The translations under genes were made by a program, and so were the position numbers. A stretch of 55,594 bases of DNA, taken from NCBI GenBank assembly GCA_027487625.1, contig JAIYDG010000532.1, positions 1-55,594 of the forward strand, read 5' to 3'. The stretch comes from Bacteroidota bacterium (GTDB lineage: Bacteria; Bacteroidota; Bacteroidia; UKL13-3). Shown here in pieces: positions 38,201-46,460 of this stretch. The notes below the pieces were generated by a model. That model ran no database searches and was not told the DNA's origin. It saw only the letters and a program-made list of their open reading frames with translations. How positions within the stretch are numbered: the first letter of the stretch is position 1; each line of letters starts with the position of its first letter.

Positions 38201-38342
38201 GATTTTAGAAAAAGAAGTAAATGAGACAAATTCAACAGTTCAATTAGACCTGAGTAATTATGCTGATGGAACCTATCGTTTATTGATAGTAACCAAGGAT
38301 GGAAAAACAGAAAATATTACTTTGATAAAAATGAAGAACTAA
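35274..38342 (+). CDS. Secreted T9SS protein with SprB repeats, paralogue of the 1262-aa protein
   Basis: 1022 aa with a signal peptide to about 'FDVNA'. The N-terminal cysteine-rich domain ('YKDCQSGNLCGCP', 'VSYTECCRENNLINL') and a following 'VDADGDSLSYSLSPL' cadherin-like segment align in order with the protein at 30890. Three or so SprB-type repeats span about residues 525-740 ('CFGESDGSFTIQASGGTAPYMYKL'), then fibronectin-like modules and a type A sorting domain ('GFIVYPNPGNGLFEIQ'). The stop overlaps the stop of the convergent flavoprotein gene by 3 bases. Confidence 0.85.
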   Translation: MKKIILPFIILITLILSFDVNAHRLIAGRLSFQKVGINSLSISLVVYKDCQSGNLCGCPVVLNTGCILPVQIRGGSPGFYGTLFSNLNLNIVPNASTNDVTSRCTGANKSVCSNCGTTTPGSIAPGAEAYTFQGTLNLANIPDSCCEIVVSYTECCRENNLINLNNGGSQNFYVESRFNRCLNTSSPSFALEPILIGNPGNNFTYNFQAVDADGDSLSYSLSPLQVAMDTNAIYNAPFSANYPFPYSGAPLLYTENQYPNGIHINREFGVMRFKATSTFKSALVLETKEWKNGIQIGSTKTNMMVYSISGWPNQDPLIRMYDSLGNNISSANNRIDTIPVGRKYTRYLGSFDVNADTTNLVFRMIEYPNISQKIHVNSIKPQFDSMVVNYIPTQQDINGKVKNMMAGVLDQTCVNQGTNHILWGVLVSEIPDVQIQIKNSGIRLKKLTYSKLNSGLNYRNQTIWVIEKSPNSNQFDTLQMDSINNFGFLQPGMYKIRLGIKAPWERIWFEETIQINPFKIKLKSKTDVTCAGINNGSVSLQSEGGFAPFMFKIDNGVYSFDSNFFNLSAGSHTAYLKDSMNNWDSLVFNISAGKTISYTILNNKKISCFGESDGSFTIQASGGTAPYMYKLNSGTYSLDSVFTQQAVGNKQISIKDSNNCETVQLFALTGPDKLSAEFTQKDPTCFGAKNGFIKALAFGGTKPYTYAWQTNPVVQSNILYGIDSGNVNLLILDSNQCALNTSFYVEMKKVYGADTLCAMSYDTIYNRSMMAWNVTRGEGIMKYRVYRYNTLADTGIQTAELNVANAYLFFDTMSISPNYYYAVRAVDSCGNQSVVGRKVKPVWLSATPSGQYVNLSWTNYPFMNDSTQIKLFRKIGTQSWVLINDVSGLNTYTDTISSSQNIKYFLQYLNTNNCFTNYRIFSNVSTILATSLQAETKSKSGFIVYPNPGNGLFEIQSNNKKLSGCKLRVYGILGNLILEKEVNETNSTVQLDLSNYADGTYRLLIVTKDGKTENITLIKMKN

Positions 38343-39571
38343 ATCACCACAACTGAGGCAGCCTTGCCAGCTATATAACCTGTTGTCCAGGCTGCCTGAA
38401 AGTTGAAACCACCTGTAATTCCATCAATATCAAGAACCTCACCTGCGAAATGTAAACCCTTCATACGTTTGCTTTCCATGTTTTTAAAATCAACATCATC
38501 TAGATGAATGCCACCGCAGGTAACAAATTCTTCTTTAAACGTTGTTTTACCTTTTACATGGTAAGTATCATACATTAAACAACGAATCAATTGATTCACT
38601 TGTTCCTTGCTTACTTCAGCCCAATTTGAATGCCCATCTAAATTTGCCTTTTCCATTAAGTATGCACTTAATCGTTTTGGCATAACAAATGGAAAAAGAC
38701 TAGCAACTTGTTTTGAAGGATTAGCGGCTTTTAGGTTCATGAGTTCCTGACGAACAGCATCTTCTTTTTTACCTTCCAGCCAATTGATTTCTACTTCAAA
38801 ATCATATTCTTTTTCGGCTAGGTATTTTGCACCAAACGAAGATGCTTTTAAAACAGCAGGACCACTTAAACCCCAATGCGTAATTAAAACAGGACCAGTA
38901 GTTTCAAGTTTTGAATTTAGTATACGCACCCTAGCTGGATTCATGCTGATACCGGTAAGTTCAGCTAATTTTTCATCCTGGATATTAAATGTAAATAAAG
39001 ATGGGACTGGAGTTTCGATGCGGTGACCCAATTCTTTTAACCATTGAAGACCTTCTGCTTTTGGACTTCCACCCGTTGCAACTATTACCTTTTTGCAGGC
39101 AATTTTTTCACCATTTTCTAAATACACTTCAAAACCACCATGAAAACTAGGTACAATTTTGCGAACTGCAGTTTCTAATCTGATTTGAACTTTAGCTTTT
39201 TTAGCTTCCTTTTCAAGACATTCAATAATGGTTTGTGAATCGTCTGTAGTAGGGAACATTCTACCATCGGGTTCAGTTTTAAGCTTTACTTTTCTCGATT
39301 CAAACCACTCAACAGTATCTTTGGGTTGAAAACGACTAAAAGCGCTTTTCATTTGTTTTTCGCCACGCGGATAACTCTGCGAAAGCTGCTTTAAATCGAA
39401 ACACGCATGCGTAACATTACAACGACCACCGCCAGAAACTTTAACTTTCTGCAGGGTTTTAGAAGATTTTTCTAAAAGAATAACCTCAAGGTTTTCATTT
39501 GATTGTGCGCAGGTGATTGCTGCAAAATATCCTGCAGCTCCACCTCCAATTACAAGTACTTTGTTCGACAC
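38339..39571 (-). CDS. HI0933/YhiN-family FAD-dependent oxidoreductase
   Basis: 410 aa, full length for the family. FAD-binding start 'VLVIGGGAAGYFAAITCAQS', the family signature 'VKVSGGGRCNVTHA', and a C-terminal 'HFAGEVLDIDGITGGFNFQAAWTTGYIAG'. Members are variously named YhiN, BaiN-like or aminoacetone oxidase-like; reactions have been proposed for only a few, so the substrate is not assigned. Confidence 0.92.
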   Translation of the reverse strand: MSNKVLVIGGGAAGYFAAITCAQSNENLEVILLEKSSKTLQKVKVSGGGRCNVTHACFDLKQLSQSYPRGEKQMKSAFSRFQPKDTVEWFESRKVKLKTEPDGRMFPTTDDSQTIIECLEKEAKKAKVQIRLETAVRKIVPSFHGGFEVYLENGEKIACKKVIVATGGSPKAEGLQWLKELGHRIETPVPSLFTFNIQDEKLAELTGISMNPARVRILNSKLETTGPVLITHWGLSGPAVLKASSFGAKYLAEKEYDFEVEINWLEGKKEDAVRQELMNLKAANPSKQVASLFPFVMPKRLSAYLMEKANLDGHSNWAEVSKEQVNQLIRCLMYDTYHVKGKTTFKEEFVTCGGIHLDDVDFKNMESKRMKGLHFAGEVLDIDGITGGFNFQAAWTTGYIAGKAASVVVI

Positions 39572-39849
39572 AGGGACTTATTATTAAAGGATTTTGACCT
39601 GCAAAGATAGCAAAACAGCCTCTCTTTTCTAAATTATTCCCCAAAAATGGGTTTTAAGAGGAATCTCTTTTAAAAAAATCAGAAAAAAGAGGGCTTTTCA
39701 GGTTTTCTTTATTTGGCGGCTTATTCAAAATCATTTATGTTTGCCTGTTAGGCTTCGGCCTGCAAATCAAAACACCTTATTTATTTAAAGAAAATGAACC
39801 TTTAAGTATTTGATGTGTAATGTAAAATCGAACAATTTTTGTTTTTGAA

Positions 39850-42800
39850 ATGAATAAATACAATCAGTTTAACAATGTGCTGGGCTGGATTCTCTTCGCA
39901 GTTTCCTTGGCCACTTACACACTTACCCTCGAACCAACAGTGAGTTTTTGGGATTGCGGTGAGTTTATTTCCGCTTCTTATCGTTTGCAAATTTGTCATC
40001 CTCCAGGTGCTCCACTCTTCTTAATGATTGGTAGGGTTTTCTCTTTGATGGCTGGTGATGATGTTACCAGAGTTGCTTTTTGGGTGAACATGGTTTCTGC
40101 CGTAACTAGTGCTTTAACTGTAATGTTTATGTTTTGGACAATCACACATCTTGCAAAAAAGATGTTAGTGAAAAGTGGCGAAGCTGAAGGCTGGCAGTCA
40201 ATTGCAATCATGTTCTCAGGAATTGTTGGTGCATTAACTTTAAATTTCTCAGATACTTTCTGGTTTTCAGCTGTTGAAGCTGAGGTATATGCTTCATCTA
40301 GTTTCTTTACTACACTTACTTTCTGGTGTATTTTGAAATGGGAAAATATTGCAGGTGAAAAAGATGCAAACCGTTGGTTAGTATTGATTGCTTACCTCAT
40401 AGGTTTAGCAATTGGTGTCCATTTGTTGAACTTATTGGTTATTCCGGCTATTGTTTACGTAGTATATTTCAAACAAAACCACTTTACAACTAATGGTTTC
40501 TTAAAAGCTACTGCGGTTGCTGTTTTAGCAATTGGAATTGTACAATTTGGAATTATACCGGGACTTCCAGGTATTGCTACCAAATTAGATTATTTAATGG
40601 TTAACTCTTTTGGCTTTAACTTTAATGCCGGTGCTTTATTAATGATTGCATTGTTATTGGCATTATTAGCTAGCACATTACACTATACACATACCAAGAG
40701 TTCTGTAAGTTTATATGTTGCAATTGGAACCTTTGCAGCAATGGCACTTTCTTCATTCATTATCAATGCAAGTATTGGTGCTTTCTTATTCTGGGGTGTT
40801 TTAGGTGCCGTTATTTACTATTTCGTATTCAAAAAAGAAGCAGCCATGCAAATGGTCAACTTAATTGTTTTGTGTTTCTCTTTTGTTGTGATTGGTTATT
40901 CTTCTTACAGCATGATTATCATTCGTTCTTTGGCAAATCCGCCAATCGATATGAACAATCCTGATCAACCATTCTCATTATTGAGTTACTTAAATCGTGA
41001 GCAATACGGTGAAAATCCATTGGTTTATGGACAGTATTTCTACGCTAAAGTGGTTGATGTGAAAAAAGGCAATATGCAATATGCCAAAGGTTTTGATGGT
41101 AAATACGAAGAAACCGGAGAAAAAATTGAGCGTATTTACGATCCTAAAGATTGTACCATTTTCCCAAGGATGTGGGCTGATAGACCCGATTACGTAAGTT
41201 CATACAGAGAATGGGAAAAAATTCCTGAAGGAAAAAGAGCAACTTTTGCTAAAAACGTAGATTTCTTATTGAGTTACCAATTAGGATTCATGTATTGGAG
41301 GTATTTCTTCTGGAACTTTATTGGAAGACAAAACGACGACCAAGGTTTTGGAGATATTACACGTGGTAACTGGATTAGTGGAATTAACTTTATTGATGAA
41401 TGGCGTTTAGGTCCAATTAGTAAAGCACCAGATAGCATTAAAAACAACAAAGCACACAATACCTATTTCTTCCTTCCATTGATTCTTGGTTTGATTGGAA
41501 TGTTCTTCCACTTCAAAAAGGCAAAAGAAGATGCTGTTATTGTTAGTACATTATTCTTGTTCACTGGATTTTTCATCATTCTTTACCTGAATTTCCCTGC
41601 ACATCAACCAAGAGAAAGAGATTACGCATACGTTGGTTCTTACCAGACATTTATGATATGGATTGGATTGGGTGTTTTAGCTGTGGTTGATTTCTTATCG
41701 AAAAAAATAAACAAAACTGCCGCTGCTGCCGGAGCGGGAATTCTGACATTAGCTGCTGTTCCTGTTTTAATGGGCTCACAAAACTGGGATGACCATAACC
41801 GTTCTAACAGATTCACTGCTTTACATTTTGCTGAAGACTATCTGAATTCTTGTGCTAAAGATGCAATCCTTTTCACCAATGGTGACAATGATACTTACCC
41901 ATTGTGGTATGCTCAGAATGTTGAAGGAATCAGAAGTGATATTCGTGTTATTAATATGAGTTTGTTAAACACAGATTGGTATACCGATGGTTTGAAAAAA
42001 CAAGCTTATGATAGCAAGCCTATTGAATTCAGCATGACTCCTCAACAATACAAACAAGGTACCAGAGATTATGTTGTATTCTACGAAAATCCAGAATTGG
42101 AAAGACGTTACGGAATCAACAAAACTGATTACTATCCATTACAAAACATCATGGCCTTTATGAATGATGATAAAGATCCAATGGGAACAGTTCAAACTCA
42201 GGGTGGTGAAGCTTTAAGATATTATCCAACTAAGAAATTCTCTTTATTGGTTGATAAACAAGCTGCTTTGAAAAATGGAATTGTTAGACCAGAAGATGCT
42301 GCTTTAATGGTTGATAGCATTAAGTGGGAAATCGGAAACAGCAATTTAATGAAAGCTGATTTGGTATTATTAGACATCATTGCATCTAACTACAATTCAA
42401 GACCTATTTATTGGGCTATTACAACTGGTAGTGATGTGTATTTGAATTTACAACCATACTTCCAATTAGAAGGTTTAACTTATCGTTTGGTTCCTATTAT
42501 CAATACATTTACTCAAGATGGTAATACTGGAAGAATCAATACAACGGTATTGTACGATAACTTGTTGAACAAATTCAAATGGGGTAACATGGGTGAACCA
42601 GGAGTTTACTTAGATGAAACCATTTTACGTCAGACTAAAAACTTCAGAAACATTTTCTTCCGTTTATCAGAAGCTTTGGTAATGGAAAACAAAATGGATT
42701 CTGCTGTTAAAGTAATTGACCATTGCTTAAAAGTTATTCCTAAAGACCAAGTACAACATGATGTATTTACTGTTCGTTTAATTGAAGCTTATTACCGCGC

Positions 42801-43029
42801 AGGTGCAATGGATAAAGCCAATGCATTAAGCAAAGAATTGTTTGGTTTCTTTGAAGAAAGAACCAGATACTACTTAAGTTTCAAAGACAAAAAAGGTCAG
42901 GTTAAACCTGAAATCGACGACCATATGCAAATCATGGGTTACTTGTCGCAAATGGCAGAATTTAACAAACAAACAGATTTAGCTAAAGAATTAAAAACTA
43001 AGCTTGATTCATTACAAGCTGGTATTTAA
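39850..43029 (+). CDS. DUF2723 (GT117-type) membrane glycosyltransferase with TPR-like tail
   Basis: 1059 aa. The first ~640 residues hold 10-13 membrane segments in a GT-C arrangement, with the acidic motif 'FWDCGEFISASYRLQICHPPGAPLF' in the first external loop and 'HQPRERDYAYVGSYQTFMIWIGLG' later. Residues ~660-900 form a periplasmic domain ('ILFTNGDNDTYPLWYAQNVEGIRSDIRVIN'), and the end is helical and TPR-like ('FFRLSEALVMENKMDSAVKVIDHCLKVIP'). DUF2723 proteins are nearly universal in Bacteroidota and are placed in GT117; protein O-glycosylation in the periplasm is the favoured role (family knowledge, from memory). It lies 5 bp upstream of rlmB. Confidence 0.85.
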   Translation: MNKYNQFNNVLGWILFAVSLATYTLTLEPTVSFWDCGEFISASYRLQICHPPGAPLFLMIGRVFSLMAGDDVTRVAFWVNMVSAVTSALTVMFMFWTITHLAKKMLVKSGEAEGWQSIAIMFSGIVGALTLNFSDTFWFSAVEAEVYASSSFFTTLTFWCILKWENIAGEKDANRWLVLIAYLIGLAIGVHLLNLLVIPAIVYVVYFKQNHFTTNGFLKATAVAVLAIGIVQFGIIPGLPGIATKLDYLMVNSFGFNFNAGALLMIALLLALLASTLHYTHTKSSVSLYVAIGTFAAMALSSFIINASIGAFLFWGVLGAVIYYFVFKKEAAMQMVNLIVLCFSFVVIGYSSYSMIIIRSLANPPIDMNNPDQPFSLLSYLNREQYGENPLVYGQYFYAKVVDVKKGNMQYAKGFDGKYEETGEKIERIYDPKDCTIFPRMWADRPDYVSSYREWEKIPEGKRATFAKNVDFLLSYQLGFMYWRYFFWNFIGRQNDDQGFGDITRGNWISGINFIDEWRLGPISKAPDSIKNNKAHNTYFFLPLILGLIGMFFHFKKAKEDAVIVSTLFLFTGFFIILYLNFPAHQPRERDYAYVGSYQTFMIWIGLGVLAVVDFLSKKINKTAAAAGAGILTLAAVPVLMGSQNWDDHNRSNRFTALHFAEDYLNSCAKDAILFTNGDNDTYPLWYAQNVEGIRSDIRVINMSLLNTDWYTDGLKKQAYDSKPIEFSMTPQQYKQGTRDYVVFYENPELERRYGINKTDYYPLQNIMAFMNDDKDPMGTVQTQGGEALRYYPTKKFSLLVDKQAALKNGIVRPEDAALMVDSIKWEIGNSNLMKADLVLLDIIASNYNSRPIYWAITTGSDVYLNLQPYFQLEGLTYRLVPIINTFTQDGNTGRINTTVLYDNLLNKFKWGNMGEPGVYLDETILRQTKNFRNIFFRLSEALVMENKMDSAVKVIDHCLKVIPKDQVQHDVFTVRLIEAYYRAGAMDKANALSKELFGFFEERTRYYLSFKDKKGQVKPEIDDHMQIMGYLSQMAEFNKQTDLAKELKTKLDSLQAGI

Positions 43030-43034
43030 TCTTT

Positions 43035-43799
43035 ATGTATCAATCAAACAATAAAAATCAAATCTATGGCCTGCACGCAGTGAAAGAAGCACTGGGTGCA
43101 GGAACAGATTTAATAAAAGTTCAGGCACAAAGAGGGATTCAAAACCCTCTTTTTGATGAAGTAATTGCGCTTTGCAGAAAAAATGATGTGCCAGTTACTT
43201 TTGTTCCACGTGAGAAATTTGAATTTCTAAGAGATAAAAACCACCAGGGAATCTGTGCTTATATTTCTCCAATTACTTATTATAGTCTCGAAAACCTAGT
43301 TCCTGAATTATTTGAAAAAGGAAAAGACCCTTTTCTTATTATTTTAGATAGGGTTACTGATGTTAGAAATCTGGGTGCAATTGCAAGAACTGCGCTTTGT
43401 GCAGGAGTTGATGCCATTGTAGTTCCATACACAGAATCGGCTCCGGTAAATGATGATGCTGTGAAAACATCTGCTGGTGCTTTATTAAAAATTCCTGTTT
43501 GCAGAGAAAAACACCTTAAAACTACTTTAGAGTATTTAAATCAATCTGGATTTACCACCGTTGCGTGCACAGAAAAAGCCAGACATGATTTCCATAAAAC
43601 CCCTTTAACAGGACCATTGGCCATTGTGATGGGAAATGAAGAAAACGGAATTGGCAACGATTTGATAAAAAAATGCACTTACTTATCTAAAATTCCAATG
43701 GATTTTGGCGTGAGTTCATTGAATGTTTCTGTTGCTGCTGGTATAGCTATGTACGAAGCGATTCGTCAAAGAAATATTAGTATAGAACCCGAAATTTAA
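43035..43799 (+). CDS. rlmB: 23S rRNA (guanosine-2'-O-)-methyltransferase RlmB
   Basis: 254 aa SPOUT methyltransferase. The N-terminal substrate-binding domain begins 'NQIYGLHAVKEAL'. The knotted catalytic domain has the three TrmH motifs: 'ILDRVTDVRNLGAIARTALCAGVDAIVV', 'GPLAIVMGNEENGIG' and 'IPMDFGVSSLNVSVAAGIAMYE'. It would methylate G2251 (E. coli numbering) of 23S rRNA. It follows the DUF2723 gene by 5 bp and its last 23 bp overlap the convergent serine-biosynthesis fusion gene. Confidence 0.94.
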   Translation: MYQSNNKNQIYGLHAVKEALGAGTDLIKVQAQRGIQNPLFDEVIALCRKNDVPVTFVPREKFEFLRDKNHQGICAYISPITYYSLENLVPELFEKGKDPFLIILDRVTDVRNLGAIARTALCAGVDAIVVPYTESAPVNDDAVKTSAGALLKIPVCREKHLKTTLEYLNQSGFTTVACTEKARHDFHKTPLTGPLAIVMGNEENGIGNDLIKKCTYLSKIPMDFGVSSLNVSVAAGIAMYEAIRQRNISIEPEI

Positions 43800-45597
43800 G
43801 TGTTGCAGGAATTTCCTTCAATTCACTGATTACTTCCTTTTCATATTGCTTATCTACATCAGTAATTACATAACCAATGGCATCATTGGTTTTTAAATAT
43901 TGTCCCGAAATATTGATTTTCTTCTTTGCCAAAACCCCATTAATCTGGGCTAAAACGCCCGGCACATTTTTGTGAATATGAATAAAACGATGGCCATTAT
44001 TTAGCGGAGGTAAATTCAATCTAGGGAAATTATCACAAGATTGAGAACTACCAGTATTCATGAAATCAATGGCTCTTTCACTTACTATTTCAGCAATATT
44101 GTTTCTAGTTTGATTGGTAGCCAAACGCTTGTTAAAGCTTGAAATGGTTTGAGGAAACTTCTGCGTCTTTTTATAGGTTTCTTCTGATAAACAATCAATT
44201 CCAAAACCACCTAGTTTTTTGCTAACAAGAGCTTCTTTTACCGCAACTAAATCAACAGCATAATCATAACCCATATTGATTAATAATGAGTTGGTTTTCA
44301 TCAGCTTTAATTCTTTTGAACCAATCAGCAATTGCTTGTTGAAACGCTTTCCTGCTGCTAAAAAAACCAAATCCGACTTCTTCAATAAATCAGGCAAAAA
44401 CTTCATTCTTTTAGCATTACCTAATGGTGGACGTTCATCAATATCATAATACAAAACCTCCATTCCTAAATGTAAAGCCATTACAGATAATAAAGAACCA
44501 CTGTGACCATAACCTACGATACCAATTGTTTTCCCAGGCAACTCCTCCTCTTGTAATCGGAATAAATGAAGAATTTTCATCAAACCCAATTCCAAAACAC
44601 TTCTTGTATGTGCATAAGAACTTCCAAACAAAGCAATTCCTTTTTTAGCTAATTGATGTCCAAAATCTTTATCATCTAATTCGCCCCAAACGCCCATTAG
44701 TAAACATTTGGTTTCATTAAGTAAAAGCAGTTTTTTATAATCAACATTCGGATGAAAAACAATGATTTGTGATTGCTGAGCTTCATTGGCAACACTATCA
44801 AAATCGGCCTTTGCAGGCATTTTTTTGATTTGATAGGCTTCTTTCTTTAACATGGATTCTGTAGCAAAACAATCTTCACCCCATAACAAAGCTTTTATCT
44901 TACTTTTAGGAAATGAGATTGCCATTGGAAGTTTCTCTTGAAATAAAATTTCATCTAAACTTGATGCAATATTTTTTGCTTTGCTAATAACAGATGGTCT
45001 TGAAACATTTTCTGTAAAAGCGAAAAAACTATTCGCCATACCTGACTCAAATAATTCATAATCGGTATAACCATCTCCTATTACACAAACATTTCCTTTT
45101 AGTTTAAGGTGTTTAAGTAATTTAACTTTACCCTGCTCCTGAGCGAGGAAATTTTCATCATCAGCCCCAATAATATTGTTCTTTTTATCGTAAACAAATG
45201 TGTTTGCATACACACAATCGGCATCAATAAAATATGGTTTAACTACGGGTTCAATAAACTCTTTAAATCCTCCAGAAACAATAATTACACGTCCTTGATA
45301 CTCTTTAAAAAACTCTTTGTTTCTGGCAAAAGAAACACTCACCTTTTTACGAAGTTTATTTACCAGCATTTGTAGGTGATATTTTTTTGCTGATAACAAA
45401 GCAATTCTAGCTTTAAGAGATTTAGGAAAAGGCATTTTACCTTCCATAGCCAAATCTGTTAATTGTTTAATCTTTTCAATGATTAATTCCTTATCGGGAT
45501 CATTCTTTAAACTAATAGCAGCCAACTCTTCCATGGCTTCAACTTGAGTAAAAGTGCTATCAAAATCAATTACAAAATATTGTTCTTTCTTTGCCAT
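43777..45597 (-). CDS. Phosphoserine phosphatase fused to a degenerate phosphoglycerate dehydrogenase and ACT domain
   Basis: 606 aa from the ATG at 45597 ('MAKKEQYFVIDFDST'). Residues 1 to ~215 are a SerB-type HAD phosphatase with all motifs: D11-x-D13-S-T, the 'EAMEELA' substrate glutamate, 'IVSGGF', and 'GDGYTDYEL'. It should make serine from phosphoserine. Residues ~225-520 follow the D-3-phosphoglycerate dehydrogenase fold, with the NAD loop 'GIVGYGHSGS' near 360. However, the catalytic Arg position of 'NxxRGxxVD' is Tyr444 ('NMGYDYAVD') and the catalytic His position is Asn489 ('SSFNKRLATNQT'). Residues ~530-606 form an ACT domain ('HKNVPGVLAQINGVLAKKKINISGQYL'). The dehydrogenase half is therefore probably regulatory. 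Confidence 0.85.
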   Translation of the reverse strand: MAKKEQYFVIDFDSTFTQVEAMEELAAISLKNDPDKELIIEKIKQLTDLAMEGKMPFPKSLKARIALLSAKKYHLQMLVNKLRKKVSVSFARNKEFFKEYQGRVIIVSGGFKEFIEPVVKPYFIDADCVYANTFVYDKKNNIIGADDENFLAQEQGKVKLLKHLKLKGNVCVIGDGYTDYELFESGMANSFFAFTENVSRPSVISKAKNIASSLDEILFQEKLPMAISFPKSKIKALLWGEDCFATESMLKKEAYQIKKMPAKADFDSVANEAQQSQIIVFHPNVDYKKLLLLNETKCLLMGVWGELDDKDFGHQLAKKGIALFGSSYAHTRSVLELGLMKILHLFRLQEEELPGKTIGIVGYGHSGSLLSVMALHLGMEVLYYDIDERPPLGNAKRMKFLPDLLKKSDLVFLAAGKRFNKQLLIGSKELKLMKTNSLLINMGYDYAVDLVAVKEALVSKKLGGFGIDCLSEETYKKTQKFPQTISSFNKRLATNQTRNNIAEIVSERAIDFMNTGSSQSCDNFPRLNLPPLNNGHRFIHIHKNVPGVLAQINGVLAKKKINISGQYLKTNDAIGYVITDVDKQYEKEVISELKEIPATLKFRVLY

Positions 45598-45607
45598 AAT
45601 GATATAA

Positions 45608-45638
45608 GAAAAGCAGCCCAAATTTGGACTGCTTTTCT
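45608..45638 (-). terminator. Terminator between T9SS gene and serine fusion gene
   Basis: On the minus strand GCAGTCC-AAATTT-GGGCTGC forms a stem extended by AAAA/TTTT and followed by a T-rich stretch. It ends the transcript of the small T9SS gene and sits just upstream of the fusion gene, so the two are separate units. Confidence 0.82.
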
Positions 45639-45656
45639 AAAAATTCTTTGTAAAAT

Positions 45657-46340
45657 TTATTGTTTAGTGAATTTCTGTGTAAGCAATCCTTGGTCTGTAA
45701 TCGATTTAATTACATAAACACCAGTAGATAATGAACTTACATCAATTGTATTTTCAATAGTTGTTCCTTCTAAAATAACTCTACCACTTAAATCGTAAAT
45801 TTTGTATTCTTTACTTTCAACACCATCAATAAATAATTTATCGGTAGCTGGTACTGGATACAAAGTATATTGTTCAACTGTTAGTTTTGGTAAACCAATT
45901 GATGATCCATCATAATCGATGATACATCTTAATTCAGTTTGTTGGCGAATTACATCAGTTAATGTAACACCGATAAAGTTAGTAAGTACGATTTTAAATT
46001 CACGTGTTCCCCAAAAATTAGCATCAGGTGTCAAGTTGATTTTGTACTTCTTTCTGCTTGTACCATCATAAACATTTGTTCCTGGCATAAATTTGTGAAC
46101 GATGGGCGTAAAATTATAATGAACACCATTTACAGCACTGCCACTAATATCAGAAACCGAAGCACCAACTTCAAAATCCAATGTGTCGTTACCAGGCACA
46201 AATACAACTAATTCAAAAGCCGCATCGGGATCTGAATTTGTATAGTTATCATAATCTGGTGCTACAAATCCAAATTTAACTTGGGCTTGTGATACCATTG
46301 CCAGTGAAAAAAGTACACTTAGTAAAAATATTTTCTTCAT
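45657..46340 (-). CDS. Small secreted T9SS protein with Calx-beta-like domain
   Basis: 227 aa from the second methionine of the track ORF ('MKKIFLLSVLFSLAMVSQAQ', a signal peptide). Residues ~25-140 look like one Calx-beta-type domain ('ASVSDISGSAVNGVHYNFTPIVHKFMPGT', 'FWGTREFKIVLTN'). The rest is a type A T9SS sorting domain ('YTLYPVPATDKLFIDGV' to 'GLLTQKFTKQ'). Ligand and role unknown. It is transcribed on its own. Confidence 0.8.
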   Translation of the reverse strand: MKKIFLLSVLFSLAMVSQAQVKFGFVAPDYDNYTNSDPDAAFELVVFVPGNDTLDFEVGASVSDISGSAVNGVHYNFTPIVHKFMPGTNVYDGTSRKKYKINLTPDANFWGTREFKIVLTNFIGVTLTDVIRQQTELRCIIDYDGSSIGLPKLTVEQYTLYPVPATDKLFIDGVESKEYKIYDLSGRVILEGTTIENTIDVSSLSTGVYVIKSITDQGLLTQKFTKQ

Positions 46341-46460
46341 AATCATTCCTTTTAAAATCTAAGTAAAATGTCAAACTAACAGCTTATCCACAATTTGACT
46401 TTTTACAGCACTACAAGTTTAATAAAATATTTGATGAAAAAAAGAGCTAAATGGTTGCTT

